From contig NC_064042.1 of NCBI RefSeq assembly GCF_932526225.1, positions 11,543,040 to 11,607,039 on the forward strand: a DNA stretch of 64,000 nt, in the 5' to 3' direction. The notes under the pieces were generated by a model. The model made no database searches. It saw nothing but the letters and a program-made list of their open reading frames with translations, and was not told the origin of the DNA. Positions within the stretch are counted from its first letter, which is position 1, and every line of letters starts with the position of its first letter. Positions 1 to 7,445 of this stretch are shown here, in pieces. The position numbers were made by a program, and so were the translations under genes. This stretch comes from Nematostella vectensis (lineage: Eukaryota > Cnidaria > Anthozoa > Actiniaria > Edwardsiidae).

Positions 1-1
1 G

Positions 2-319
2 AGGGCCAAACTTTACTCGTACAAGATGGATGAAGGTAAAGAAGAAAAGAAATGCAAGGGCGTCAAGAGAGCAGTCGTCAAGAAGAGCATCGGTTTCGAT
101 GACTACAAGGATTGCTTATTTGGTAAGAAACCTCAGATGAGACTTATGAATGTCATCAGAAGTCATAAGCATGATGTTTACACTGAAACGGTGAACAAGG
201 TCGCTCTATCTCATGAGGATGATAAACGGGTCATCTGTGATGATGGTATTCACACCTTCGCTCACGGTCATTTCAGAACGCTATTAGGTGGTGGCTCAGT
301 ATCTTCAGGGACGACTTGA
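2..319 (+). CDS. Protein-primed type B DNA polymerase, C-terminal part (partial)
   Basis: The frame is open from the window edge to a TGA at 317-319, giving about 105 residues. The lysine-rich segment with CKGVKR, followed by a block rich in YTETVNKVAL and DDKRV, has the form of the C-terminal tail of polymerases in Polinton-type elements. The catalytic exonuclease and polymerase motifs lie upstream of the window. The 3' end overlaps the convergent integrase gene by 52 bp. The assignment rests on family resemblance of the tail only, but an integrase, capsid candidate and packaging ATPase lie directly beside it. Confidence 0.7.
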   Translation, partial: RAKLYSYKMDEGKEEKKCKGVKRAVVKKSIGFDDYKDCLFGKKPQMRLMNVIRSHKHDVYTETVNKVALSHEDDKRVICDDGIHTFAHGHFRTLLGGGSVSSGTT

Positions 320-1260
320 AGTTCTTCCCTAACGAACGACCTCCTTGGAGCGCCTTCGGAGAGGTAGTACAACACAGGCTGTCCAACTGAAACAACACTG
401 CGTGATAGATCAAACACTTTTAAACTCCAAATAGGATCTGTGGCTCGTCTGCGTTCACCTCCTTCCTCTTCTCCAGGAGCTAACAGATATCTAACTCTAA
501 CCCCTGGTGGTAGTCTAACTTCATCAAGTCCAACAGGCCGCTTATACGTTGGAGGGTCAATATCAACCTCTTTCAAACCAATAGATTTTGCAGGCTCTTT
601 GCCAGTAATTCTTATGGGTTGACTATTCAGAGTTTTCAAAACATCTGGCAATCGTTTCACCCAAACTCTAGACCGATCATCGCTAATCATTTCTTGAGCA
701 TACTGATGAGAAAACAACCTCTCCGCCAGTGTTCTATTGGCGCGTTCGACAAAAGCCTGTGCGCGATGGTTCCCAGCTTCGCTTCGCTGGATGGTAACCC
801 CCTTCTTTTTCATAATCTTCGTTACCTCTCCCCTAAATTCTGTCCCCGGGTCGACAATCACCGTATGAGGCCATTTAAGTTTTCTGGAGTATATCTTTTC
901 AAACCCTCTAGCAATTCCACTCGAATCCTTGGTAGTCAGTGCTTCTGCATCTTTATATCTCGAGGCAATATCAATCACGACCAACGCGTAACGGTAGGTT
1001 TTTCTGCCTACGTTATCGTGGGGCATAAACAACAGATCGGCTTGGTGAATCTGATTAGGTTTATTCACAGTCCAATGCGGTCTGGGGACATACTTTGGGG
1101 CTGGGAGGTAGATCTGCCACAACGCCTGTTTTTCAAGCCACCTCTTAGCCTCGGCTTCACTGACTTTAGCGACACTAGCTAACTTAGAAATAGCTGAATA
1201 CCCTTTCCAGTATCCATCGGTGGAATAGTATATTTTTGATAACCTGCTTTCGTTACTCAT
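268..1260 (-). CDS. Retroviral-type (rve) DDE integrase
   Basis: A 330-residue protein with an RNase H-fold integrase core. The catalytic triad is visible as D75 (in HQADLLF), D137 (in VDPGTEF) and E172 (in FVERANRTL). The D137-E172 spacing of 35 residues is the classical DD35E arrangement. The N-terminal 60 residues look like the helical region that precedes the core in Polinton integrases. The C-terminus is basic and Pro-rich, with no chromodomain, unlike the integrase of element B. It would insert the viral DNA into the host chromosome. The gene runs opposite to the capsid gene at 1294 and shares a 33-bp spacer with it. It converges on the polymerase gene with a 52-bp tail overlap. The frame is intact. 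Confidence 0.9.
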   Translation of the reverse strand: MSNESRLSKIYYSTDGYWKGYSAISKLASVAKVSEAEAKRWLEKQALWQIYLPAPKYVPRPHWTVNKPNQIHQADLLFMPHDNVGRKTYRYALVVIDIASRYKDAEALTTKDSSGIARGFEKIYSRKLKWPHTVIVDPGTEFRGEVTKIMKKKGVTIQRSEAGNHRAQAFVERANRTLAERLFSHQYAQEMISDDRSRVWVKRLPDVLKTLNSQPIRITGKEPAKSIGLKEVDIDPPTYKRPVGLDEVRLPPGVRVRYLLAPGEEEGGERRRATDPIWSLKVFDLSRSVVSVGQPVLYYLSEGAPRRSFVREELQVVPEDTEPPPNSVLK

Positions 1261-1273
1261 TTAAAGATTATCT
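1260..1273 (+). promoter_or_regulatory. TTTAAAGATTATCT promoter box for the capsid candidate gene
   Basis: The box starts 34 nt before the ATG at 1294 and is the clearest example of an element shared by almost every element A gene. It lies in the 33-bp spacer between the divergent integrase and capsid genes and abuts the integrase ATG. Function as a promoter is inferred from recurrence and constant spacing. Confidence 0.6.
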
Positions 1274-1293
1274 CTCTTTTCTTAAAATAAAAG

Positions 1294-2532
1294 ATGGCAC
1301 AAGCGATATCAGAAAAAATTAACCCAAACAGGATCCCACGGGAACCCTTCGGCCTGAAAGCGGAATCGTCGCTGAATCGGATTACATTCAATCCCTCATC
1401 AGCAAGTCCTGGAGAAACCCTCTATATAAATATTCCAAAACTTGCTGAAAATGTAGTGATTGTTCCAGGTAGTGTATCCTTACTATTTGACTTAGACGTC
1501 GCAGGACACGCGAATAATACTCTCGTCAACAACGTTGGTCGGAACCTAGTGTCAAGGCTCAAGATTCTTTTCGGTGGAGAAACACTACAGGATACTCAAA
1601 GATACGATCTCTTCCAAACCTATCACGACTTATACTTACAAGCTGAAGATCGTGAGGATAGAATAAAACAAGGTATCTCCTCTGAAAACATGAGGAAGCT
1701 CAGGACAAATGCAGGTGACAAAGCGACATCAGATGCTAAGGAAGTAGCTCTTGCAGCAGTTCACAACACCAAGTACTGCATTCCACTCGACCATCCTATT
1801 CTCGGCGAGCATGGGGTCTTTTATCCAAAGGCGTTACCTCATCCGCTAATCTTTGAAATTACTCTAGCCCCAGTTTCCGACGTCGTTGTTTATGCTGACA
1901 CGGTCAAGACTCCAACGTACACAATCACAAACCTCGAGTTGGAATATGCTTGCATCTCAAGTGAATACTTGGCTCGTGAGGCGTTGTCGGCTTATCAGGT
2001 TGGTAGAGGATTCTTTTACGAGAACGTCATTCTCCACAAAACGTTCACCATCTCCAAACCTAATGATGGTGTCATAAACGAGCACATTAATCTGCCGAGG
2101 AGGTCAATGACAGGGATATTGTGCCTGTTCACAGAGAGCTACACCGGAGGAGCAAGGGATTCCGAAAAGTTTGTCAATCCAAGCATCACATCGATCAACA
2201 TTAATGTGGATGGCATGCCAAACCGTCTCTACTCCAAGGGGATGACACCGCCGGACCTCTGGGAGTCGGTAAAGAAACGTTTCGGTAGAGAGGGTGTTAA
2301 GCAAAAGGATTTTTACGCTAATAACAAGTTTGCTCTGTGGGTCGACTTGAGGGCACATCCAGATAACAGCATTCACGGAGGAGGTCTGGTCTTGAACAAC
2401 ACGCGGGACGGAGTAAAACTAGAAATGAAACGGAAAGTTGGAGGAACGGGAAACATCACCTGCTACATGTTTGTAGTAGCCGACGCGTTGATGGAGGTTA
2501 TGAACTCGAATTTGAGAGCAATCATGTATTAA
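1294..2532 (+). CDS. Candidate major capsid protein (double jelly-roll type)
   Basis: A 412-residue protein without signal peptide or membrane segment, dominated by predicted beta strands. It lies directly before the packaging ATPase, where MCP genes usually sit in this virus class. Residues 60-130 (ILFGGETLQDTQ region) and the last 60 residues (FALWVDLRAHPDNSIHGGG followed by alternating hydrophobic strands) have the texture of jelly-roll capsid proteins. It is shorter than the roughly 500-700 residues usual for Polinton MCPs. No catalytic motif is present. It could instead be another abundant structural protein; fold recognition would settle this. Confidence 0.6.
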   Translation: MAQAISEKINPNRIPREPFGLKAESSLNRITFNPSSASPGETLYINIPKLAENVVIVPGSVSLLFDLDVAGHANNTLVNNVGRNLVSRLKILFGGETLQDTQRYDLFQTYHDLYLQAEDREDRIKQGISSENMRKLRTNAGDKATSDAKEVALAAVHNTKYCIPLDHPILGEHGVFYPKALPHPLIFEITLAPVSDVVVYADTVKTPTYTITNLELEYACISSEYLAREALSAYQVGRGFFYENVILHKTFTISKPNDGVINEHINLPRRSMTGILCLFTESYTGGARDSEKFVNPSITSININVDGMPNRLYSKGMTPPDLWESVKKRFGREGVKQKDFYANNKFALWVDLRAHPDNSIHGGGLVLNNTRDGVKLEMKRKVGGTGNITCYMFVVADALMEVMNSNLRAIMY

Positions 2533-2541
2533 AAAGGACTT
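2528..2541 (+). promoter_or_regulatory. Promoter box before the ATPase gene
   Basis: A variant ATTAAAAAGGACTT begins 33 nt before the ATG at 2561, overlapping the stop codon of the capsid candidate gene. The match to the element A box is partial. Confidence 0.4.
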
Positions 2542-2560
2542 GTGTGATAATACAAAAAGA

Positions 2561-3187
2561 ATGGAAGAATTACGGGAAAAAGTTCCTTTTCATTGTATTA
2601 TCACAGGACCTACTAATTGTGGGAAGACAAAGTACCTCACGGAACAGCTCCGAGGGCCGTTCCGGCATGTGTTTGAATACATTGTGTTGATTTGTCCGAC
2701 TTATGCGAAAAACAAGTCCTATCGTAGATTTGCTCACGGAGATAAACGTTTCTTGGTATTATCGCCGGATGCTAGTAACACCGATGAGATTAACGAGTTA
2801 CTAACAGATTGTGCGGTGCTATTTTCTGGTACAAATACGTTACTCGTTTTGGATGACTGTGCTGTATCGAAAGATCTAAAGCAACGCTCGAACAAGTTTA
2901 TCAATCTAGCGTTCTCAGGGAGACACGAAGGATTATCAGTGTGGGTATTGACGCAACAATTAACATCCATAGCAAAGCCCTTCCGTGATAACGTCGCCTG
3001 TGTGGTTACATTCCATAATCCATCTCAAATCGGTACCAAAACACTGTTTGAAGATTATGGGGGTGACTTAGACGTCGAGACTCGTAAAAAGTTTGTAGAA
3101 CTGCTGAAAACTGAAAAGTATTCCAGACTCTGTTTCTGCCTACGACATCCATTCCAACGTTATTTGGAGATTCCTGCCACGCGGTGA
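2561..3187 (+). CDS. A32/FtsK-HerA-type genome packaging ATPase
   Basis: A 208-residue P-loop ATPase. Walker A is GPTNCGKT at residues 16-23. Walker B is LLVLDDC at 94-100, with two acidic residues after a hydrophobic strand. A segment FSGRHEGLSVWVLTQ at 118-132 supplies the expected arginine and sensor glutamine. Proteins of this form pump DNA into the capsids of Polintons, virophages and large DNA viruses. I start it at the ATG at 2561, not at earlier in-frame non-ATG codons, because the promoter box lies 33 nt upstream. The length is typical of compact family members. The stop is followed within 5 bp by a palindromic repeat. Confidence 0.88.
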   Translation: MEELREKVPFHCIITGPTNCGKTKYLTEQLRGPFRHVFEYIVLICPTYAKNKSYRRFAHGDKRFLVLSPDASNTDEINELLTDCAVLFSGTNTLLVLDDCAVSKDLKQRSNKFINLAFSGRHEGLSVWVLTQQLTSIAKPFRDNVACVVTFHNPSQIGTKTLFEDYGGDLDVETRKKFVELLKTEKYSRLCFCLRHPFQRYLEIPATR

Positions 3188-3191
3188 GAGC

Positions 3192-3211
3192 TCGAGGGGC
3201 TGACCCCTCGA
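3192..3211. repeat. Palindromic repeat copy 1
   Basis: Arms TCGAGGGG and CCCCTCGA with a 4-nt loop, preceded by GAGC. This copy is intergenic, between the ATPase stop and the next promoter box. Confidence 0.8.
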
Positions 3212-3216
3212 AGTGG

Positions 3217-3230
3217 TTTAAAAACATCTT
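3217..3230 (+). promoter_or_regulatory. TTTAAAAACATCTT promoter box
   Basis: Begins 33 nt before the ATG at 3250. The same 14 bases recur exactly before the gene at 7446. Confidence 0.55.
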
Positions 3231-3249
3231 GGTCTACTTACAAAATAAG

Positions 3250-3774
3250 ATGGCAAGCATTGAGGATTATATGGAAGAGGAGCCTAAGTCTAAGGGGAGC
3301 TCGAAGGGTGAGCCTCTCGAAGACGATGTTGAAGTCAAACGAGAATCGCTGGCTATTCTCGCATCTCTTGGGACTACGAAGGAATTTCTTGGTGTCGGTA
3401 TGAGTCTTGGTGATATCAAGAAGCTCCCGGCGAAAGACGTCGAGAAATACTTTGTCCGCTACCAGACTGTCTTAGGCAAGCAAGTTACTGATGGATTAGT
3501 AGAATCAGCACTTCAAGTAGTGTCTCAAGTCATTTCCTATGTGGTTCCTATAGATGACACCGAAGAGCTTAGCAAAGACTTACAGAACGACGAGTTGGTT
3601 AAACGCGAATTGTCAAACTTTGCAGGTCTCTTGGTACTGAAGGGAGGAAGGATGGTAGCACTTGCTAGCGGTCTCTTCCGAGTCGCTAAGCATGTTAGAC
3701 TAACACCACAGGAGACTTCCAACAAACTTCAAGAAGTTTCGAGCACGACTGAGCAAGCTCTTGAGCACACCTGA
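3250..3774 (+). CDS. Uncharacterised element A protein, 174 aa
   Basis: I do not recognise the family. The protein starts with an acidic, low-complexity stretch of about 35 residues that includes an in-frame degenerate copy of the palindromic repeat (3301-3320). A predicted alpha-helical body follows, with hydrophobic helices around residues 80-100 and 125-145. No signal peptide is seen. The ATG at 3250 is preferred over an upstream in-frame codon at 3184 because it is 33 nt from the promoter box. It sits in the structural-gene run between the ATPase and the small membrane proteins, so a virion or assembly role is plausible but unproven. Its 3' end runs into a tandem repeat. Confidence 0.65.
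   Translation: MASIEDYMEEEPKSKGSSKGEPLEDDVEVKRESLAILASLGTTKEFLGVGMSLGDIKKLPAKDVEKYFVRYQTVLGKQVTDGLVESALQVVSQVISYVVPIDDTEELSKDLQNDELVKRELSNFAGLLVLKGGRMVALASGLFRVAKHVRLTPQETSNKLQEVSSTTEQALEHT
3301..3320. repeat. Palindromic repeat copy 2 (degenerate, in coding sequence)
   Basis: TCGAAGGGTGAGCCTCTCGA, preceded by GGGAGC. It is in frame within the 174-aa protein gene and encodes a Lys-Gly-Glu-Pro-Leu stretch. Confidence 0.6.
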
Positions 3775-3848
3775 GCACACCTAAGCAAGCTCTTGAGCAC
3801 ACCTGAGCAAGCTCTTGAGCACACCTGAGCAAGCTCTTAAGCATGATG
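3753..3848. repeat. 22-bp tandem repeat at the 3' end of the 174-aa gene
   Basis: About four imperfect copies of TGAGCAAGCTCTTGAGCACACC, including a small internal palindrome. It starts inside the last codons of the gene at 3250 and fills the spacer before the gene at 3885. Confidence 0.85.
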
Positions 3849-3851
3849 TGA

Positions 3852-3865
3852 TTTAAAGATTCTTT
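3852..3865 (+). promoter_or_regulatory. TTTAAAGATTCTTT promoter box
   Basis: Begins 33 nt before the ATG at 3885, immediately after the 22-bp tandem repeat. Confidence 0.6.
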
Positions 3866-3884
3866 ATTCAGTGAGTAAAGAATC

Positions 3885-4319
3885 ATGTCTGACGAAAATC
3901 AAGAGGTTGAGCAAATCACAAAGGACCCTCCCCCCAGGAAGAAGAGTGCCGCTAAGGAGAAAGATCCTATAAAAGTCGCTTCTGGTAAGAGAGTTGCCGA
4001 ATATAATAGGAGGTGTAGAGAAGCACTTGCTAGGGAGATGAAACGCGAGGCGGAGGCGAGTTCAGAAGACGCTGCACGAGCAGAGACACCCCACCAAGAG
4101 GGAGCTCGAGGGGATAGCCTCTCGGACGCTTGGATTCCAGAGCTATCGTTTACAACTGTACTGGCTCTAGTTGGAATAGGGCTCACCGCATTGGATATGT
4201 ATATGCGTTTTTACAAAAAGACGCCCAAGATCAACGCCAACGAGACTGAAACTTTCGAGAGGCCTGCCGCTCGAGGGGCTAGCCTCCCGAACGCGACGCC
4301 AAAAATAGGAATGTTGTGA
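3885..4319 (+). CDS. Single-pass membrane protein, 144 aa
   Basis: The N-terminal 85 residues are strongly charged (KKS, KEKDPIK, MKREAEAS), then one hydrophobic helix of about 18 residues runs from FTTVLALVGIGLTAL. A short basic C-terminal tail follows. No cleavable signal peptide is seen, so a type II or tail-region anchor is likely. Two in-frame palindromic repeats are embedded: one just before the membrane helix (4106-4125) and one in the tail (4271-4290). These look like insertions tolerated in disordered parts. The family is not recognised. Its place among capsid and membrane genes suggests a virion membrane component, which is inference. Confidence 0.7.
   Translation: MSDENQEVEQITKDPPPRKKSAAKEKDPIKVASGKRVAEYNRRCREALAREMKREAEASSEDAARAETPHQEGARGDSLSDAWIPELSFTTVLALVGIGLTALDMYMRFYKKTPKINANETETFERPAARGASLPNATPKIGML
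4106..4125. repeat. Palindromic repeat copy 3 (in coding sequence)
   Basis: TCGAGGGGATAGCCTCTCGG, preceded by GGGAGC. Read in frame as Ala-Arg-Gly-Asp-Ser-Leu-Ser within the 144-aa membrane protein. Confidence 0.8.
4271..4290. repeat. Palindromic repeat copy 4 (in coding sequence)
   Basis: TCGAGGGGCTAGCCTCCCGA, in the same gene and the same reading phase as copy 3. It encodes Ala-Arg-Gly-Ala-Ser-Leu-Pro. Confidence 0.8.
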
Positions 4320-4333
4320 TTTAAAGATTATCT
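4320..4333 (+). promoter_or_regulatory. TTTAAAGATTATCT promoter box
   Basis: Begins 35 nt before the ATG at 4355 and is identical over 14 bases to the box before the capsid candidate. Confidence 0.6.
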
Positions 4334-4354
4334 GAATCTGTAATAAATAAAATC

Positions 4355-4579
4355 ATGTCAACTGAAAACAAACTTGTGAAAACGATCACCGACTCAGCAG
4401 TCATCATCGGATTAGCCGCCGGTATGGGTTATGTTGCTAAAAAGGCTATGAAAGAGTCATTCATCAGCGACCCTTCGTCAAGTGTTACAAACTACGCTAA
4501 ATGGGTTGCTGTCCTGTCCGGTAGTATGTATCTGAAAGATTATCTGGAAACACAAAAGATTTTGCCAAAACCGCTGTAG
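4355..4579 (+). CDS. Small membrane protein, 74 aa
   Basis: Two hydrophobic stretches are visible: SAVIIGLAAGMGYVA near residues 14-28 and YAKWVAVLSGSMYL near 47-60. A short soluble tail ends in ILPKPL. The gene is compact, follows a strong promoter box and keeps an intact frame, so I take it as real despite its size. Function unknown; its position in the structural run suggests a small virion or assembly membrane protein. Confidence 0.7.
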   Translation: MSTENKLVKTITDSAVIIGLAAGMGYVAKKAMKESFISDPSSSVTNYAKWVAVLSGSMYLKDYLETQKILPKPL

Positions 4580-4583
4580 GCGA

Positions 4584-4597
4584 CTTAAAGATCTTAT
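4584..4597 (+). promoter_or_regulatory. CTTAAAGATCTTAT promoter box
   Basis: Begins 28 nt before the ATG at 4612. Confidence 0.55.
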
Positions 4598-4611
4598 AGA
4601 TTGATTAATAA

Positions 4612-5028
4612 ATGGCGAGTATAGCATTTATGATTGGTGGAGCTATTCTTAATGCGACGGCATTCGTTGGAGGGAGTTACCTAGCGAGATACTTATCTTC
4701 TGACGCTACTCATGTTGATAAAGAAAAAATAAGACATGATAAAGCGCTTGAAAAGTATCAACAAGCAATGGGTGATTGGCAGAAAAAAAGACAGGAATAC
4801 CAGGATTGGTTGACTGAACAATACAACGATAAAGTTCGTGCGGATGAGAACGATAAAGAGACGGATGAGGCTTTCAAACTATACGCTCAAACACATCCAG
4901 ATTTTGATTTGAAAGAGCCCGAGCTCTCTGATTACTACAGACCAAGTAGCAACCAAAAGATGGGAGAGATGGCATATGTTGGAGGTGGAATGTTAGCTCT
5001 TGGCTATGTAGCGAGTAGGTGGATATGA
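4612..5028 (+). CDS. Two-helix membrane protein with charged coiled middle, 138 aa
   Basis: Hydrophobic segments lie at both ends: residues 3-28 (AFMIGGAILNATAFVGG) and about 118-136 (MAYVGGGMLALGYVA). Between them is a highly charged, helix-forming region rich in Lys, Glu, Gln and Asp (DKALEKYQQAMGDWQKKRQ), probably a coiled coil. The architecture suggests a hairpin anchored at both ends. Frame intact. Family not named; a virion membrane or scaffold role is inferred from neighbours. Confidence 0.7.
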   Translation: MASIAFMIGGAILNATAFVGGSYLARYLSSDATHVDKEKIRHDKALEKYQQAMGDWQKKRQEYQDWLTEQYNDKVRADENDKETDEAFKLYAQTHPDFDLKEPELSDYYRPSSNQKMGEMAYVGGGMLALGYVASRWI

Positions 5029-5038
5029 GCCGGCGCGA

Positions 5039-5052
5039 CTTAAAGATTTCTT
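5039..5052 (+). promoter_or_regulatory. CTTAAAGATTTCTT promoter box
   Basis: Begins 34 nt before the ATG at 5073. Confidence 0.6.
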
Positions 5053-5072
5053 ATTTTCAAACAAAATAAGAA

Positions 5073-6095
5073 ATGGATATAGATTTTGATCCCACAACAG
5101 AAGAAGGTAGAGAAGATTTGAATACTACTGTAGACGAAGATTATGACTCTCTTATTCCAAACGATGGTGAGGGAAGAGAATCATGGAATGAAAGGATTTC
5201 AAACAGATTTGGTAGAGGTGCAAGCTATGTGAGTAGGAGGTTGACTGACTTATGGAAAACACGAAACCCCGGAAGGGCTGTCCCCGAGTACATGGAGTTA
5301 CAGAATATGGGAGGTTCTCCTTCAACGGACACACTTAGGGTAGACCTTTTGTTATCGAAATATCCAGATCTTGATGAAAATTTAGTTCAGATTTCAACGG
5401 ATGAAAGAGGAAAACAATTCATTTCCTTCTATTCTGCGAGAAAAGGTGGTTGGACTATACCAGAAAGGTTGTATAATGAGGATAGAACGGTGCGGAAGAG
5501 TGTTGACGACAAAATCAGATCCGGAAAGTACAAGCAAATTCAGATTCAACTCGATGAACTAGACGCTACAGGTAATACACTCAGAGAAGAAGAAGAGAGA
5601 AACACCGAGCAAATGAGAAAAAATAATGAGGAACGAAGTGAAACAACTAACCAAGAAAGACTAAGAGCTATAGATCGTAAAAATGAAGAGCTCAGCGAAA
5701 GAAATTCTGTCATAGATGAGACTTTGGAAGAGAATCAATTGGAGAGAGAAAATCTTGAAGAGAGAATGTCGTTGAAAGATCGTGTCAAAGCGATTTTTAA
5801 GAAATACGGATTTACAGTCGCTGCTGTCGTTACCGCTGTGGGCGTTGTTATCGGTGTTATTGTCTCTAACCTGAAGACGGGTTTGACAAGTGTTGCAAAA
5901 GGCGTTGGAGACGGTCTTAAAACAATAGGCAAGAAACTAGGAGAAATACTCCCAGGAATGGTTGGTGCGATAGCCAGTTTCATCTTTAGAACGGCGGGTG
6001 AAGTCGTTGGCTTTTTGGCTAAAAACGCATGGCTTCTCATCGTCGCTGTCGTCCTGTATTTCGTAGAACGATTTAAAAGGAGACGGAAATCATAA
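5073..6095 (+). CDS. Coiled-coil protein with Gly-rich membrane C-terminus, 340 aa
   Basis: The N-terminal 75 residues are acidic and soluble. The middle (about 150-240) is a long Glu/Arg/Asn-rich coiled coil. The C-terminal 100 residues hold three hydrophobic, Gly/Ala/Val-rich segments (VAAVVTAVGVVIGVIV, MVGAIASFIF, WLLIVAVVLYFV) separated by amphipathic Gly-Lys stretches, ending in a basic RFKRRRKS tail. The amphipathic GDGLKTIGKKLGEILPG stretch resembles membrane-active peptides. This would suit a virion protein that acts on membranes during entry or exit, but that is only inference. The stop codon is 3 bp from the next ATG. Confidence 0.75.
   Translation: MDIDFDPTTEEGREDLNTTVDEDYDSLIPNDGEGRESWNERISNRFGRGASYVSRRLTDLWKTRNPGRAVPEYMELQNMGGSPSTDTLRVDLLLSKYPDLDENLVQISTDERGKQFISFYSARKGGWTIPERLYNEDRTVRKSVDDKIRSGKYKQIQIQLDELDATGNTLREEEERNTEQMRKNNEERSETTNQERLRAIDRKNEELSERNSVIDETLEENQLERENLEERMSLKDRVKAIFKKYGFTVAAVVTAVGVVIGVIVSNLKTGLTSVAKGVGDGLKTIGKKLGEILPGMVGAIASFIFRTAGEVVGFLAKNAWLLIVAVVLYFVERFKRRRKS
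6072..6085 (+). promoter_or_regulatory. Weak promoter box inside the upstream gene
   Basis: TTTAAAAGGAGACG begins 27 nt before the ATG at 6099 and lies within the last codons of the preceding gene. Divergent from the consensus after TTTAAA. Confidence 0.35.
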
Positions 6096-6098
6096 CAA

Positions 6099-6722
6099 AT
6101 GGTATTACTCTACATTGAAGGGAACGTTGGTGACTTTACCGTCTATTTAGAACACCCTATTGAAAAGCCGCGGTTTATCGCGCTGCGAGGATGTGCGTTT
6201 CATAATCGTTGTAACAGTCTCTCAAGCGAGGGAACGGTCTCCGACGGTGAGAACATTATCCTCAGGATCCCCGCGGGGCAGTATACGATCGAGACGCTAA
6301 AACGTCAAATAGATGGGGGTATGCGTCTTGGTGAAAAGTCAGTCTCTATTAGAGACTCGTCACTCGAAGTTCATCGGAACGTCGTGTTGAATGAGCCGCT
6401 CGCCTGCCTGTTAGGACTCAAGACCAGGGAGCTGGAAGCAAACACTCGCCACGAGATAAAGATGATAGGTCACGAGGCTATTTTTATCCACTGCGATCTT
6501 GTGAACGCGTCTGACTCCCTCCAACAAGGGGCGCCCTCACAAATCCTAGCAAGTGTAGAGCTTGATGAAGGAAAGATATACCTCAATCCAAGCGATCCGG
6601 TACGGATTAGTACCACATCAGTCGGTTATGTGAGTAGTCTCCGTCTTAGTATAAAGGGCGGTGACGGAAATACAATAGAGCGTGGCCTCTACCCGATACG
6701 TCTAATCTTAGAAATCACTTAA
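6099..6722 (+). CDS. Candidate minor capsid (penton-like, single jelly-roll), 207 aa
   Basis: A soluble, strand-rich protein with short alternating hydrophobic segments and no membrane helix. The early segment IILRIPAGQYTIETLKRQI, a central LLGLKTRELE and a late IFIHCDLVNASDSLQQG followed by RLSIKGGDGN form a pattern I associate with the small penton-type capsid proteins of this virus class. It lies downstream of the capsid candidate and ATPase, as expected for a second capsid gene. No enzyme motifs. Fold assignment is tentative. The stop TAA overlaps the promoter box of the next gene. Confidence 0.5.
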   Translation: MVLLYIEGNVGDFTVYLEHPIEKPRFIALRGCAFHNRCNSLSSEGTVSDGENIILRIPAGQYTIETLKRQIDGGMRLGEKSVSIRDSSLEVHRNVVLNEPLACLLGLKTRELEANTRHEIKMIGHEAIFIHCDLVNASDSLQQGAPSQILASVELDEGKIYLNPSDPVRISTTSVGYVSSLRLSIKGGDGNTIERGLYPIRLILEIT

Positions 6723-6731
6723 AGAATAAAC
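6718..6731 (+). promoter_or_regulatory. CTTAAAGAATAAAC promoter box
   Basis: Begins 32 nt before the ATG at 6750 and overlaps the stop codon of the penton-like gene. Confidence 0.5.
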
Positions 6732-6749
6732 TCTCCCCATAATAAAGCT

Positions 6750-7355
6750 ATGGAAGAGTACAACTCAATCTACCCGAACGTACCCCGAGGGGCCGGCCCC
6801 TCGGGTGATAACTTCAGACTCCAAAAGACCCACGATGTTTTGGGAAGTTTGGAGCAAGAAGTTAAACATTACGAGAACGTGAGGAAAAAGTATAAACGAG
6901 GGCAGAGCGTGTTTTCAAAGTTAAGTGTGGTCTTAGGACTCATATCTGTCATTCTTGGGTCTAGTGGTTTGGGGACTTCTCTGTCGGGTTTTGGTATCAT
7001 CGTCGGAGTCCCGTTAGGCGCTCTGGCTGGTGTTTTTGGTCTCACCTCTGTAGGCTGTGCGGCGGTTTCTAAACGGCTGTCGCAAAAAGTCTCCAAGCAC
7101 GACCAAACAGCGGCGATGGCAAAGGCAAAAGTAAATAGCATACGCGACCTGGTCTCTAAAGCTTTAAAAGACAACAAAATATCAGACGAAGAGTTCTCTT
7201 TAATCTTGAACGAGTTGGACAAGTTTGAGGCTCTAAAGCTCCAGATCCGTCAAAAGTCGGTAAGAGAGGACGAAAAAAACGTAAACATTACCAAGCTGAG
7301 GGAAACAGTAAGAGAAGAGATTTTGAAAGACCTGGCGAGTCGACCCGCTCGGTGA
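6750..7355 (+). CDS. Two-helix membrane protein, 201 aa
   Basis: After about 55 soluble residues come two adjacent hydrophobic, Gly-rich helices (LSVVLGLISVILGSSGLG and FGIIVGVPLGALAGVFGL, about residues 58-100). They form a probable membrane hairpin. A charged, helical C-terminal half follows (LVSKALKDNKISDEEFSLIL). A perfect 22-bp palindromic repeat is in frame near the N-terminus (6784-6805). No recognised enzyme motif. Frame intact; function unknown. Confidence 0.72.
   Translation: MEEYNSIYPNVPRGAGPSGDNFRLQKTHDVLGSLEQEVKHYENVRKKYKRGQSVFSKLSVVLGLISVILGSSGLGTSLSGFGIIVGVPLGALAGVFGLTSVGCAAVSKRLSQKVSKHDQTAAMAKAKVNSIRDLVSKALKDNKISDEEFSLILNELDKFEALKLQIRQKSVREDEKNVNITKLRETVREEILKDLASRPAR
6784..6805. 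repeat. Palindromic repeat copy 5 (perfect, in coding sequence)
   Basis: CCCGAGGGGCC and its exact reverse complement, 22 bp in all, in frame as Pro-Arg-Gly-Ala-Gly-Pro-Ser in the 201-aa membrane protein. The arms have compensating changes relative to the other copies. Confidence 0.85.
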
Positions 7356-7417
7356 AATTTCTGTACGAGAGAACCCCCGTCGGATGGATCTATGAATTGA
7401 GATGCGTAAAGGACTGA

Positions 7418-7431
7418 TTTAAAAACATCTT
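7418..7431 (+). promoter_or_regulatory. TTTAAAAACATCTT promoter box
   Basis: Begins 28 nt before the ATG at 7446. The spacing argues for that ATG over the one at 7434. Confidence 0.5.
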
Positions 7432-7445
7432 ATATGTCATATAAG

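Noticed and set aside
619-1182. 187-aa plus-strand frame opposite the integrase
   Set aside because: Antisense shadow of a gene with a clear catalytic triad.
7434-7445. Upstream ATG of the 504-aa gene
   Set aside because: It lies only 16 nt from the promoter box, while all other genes use 26-35 nt. Kept as a possible alternative only.
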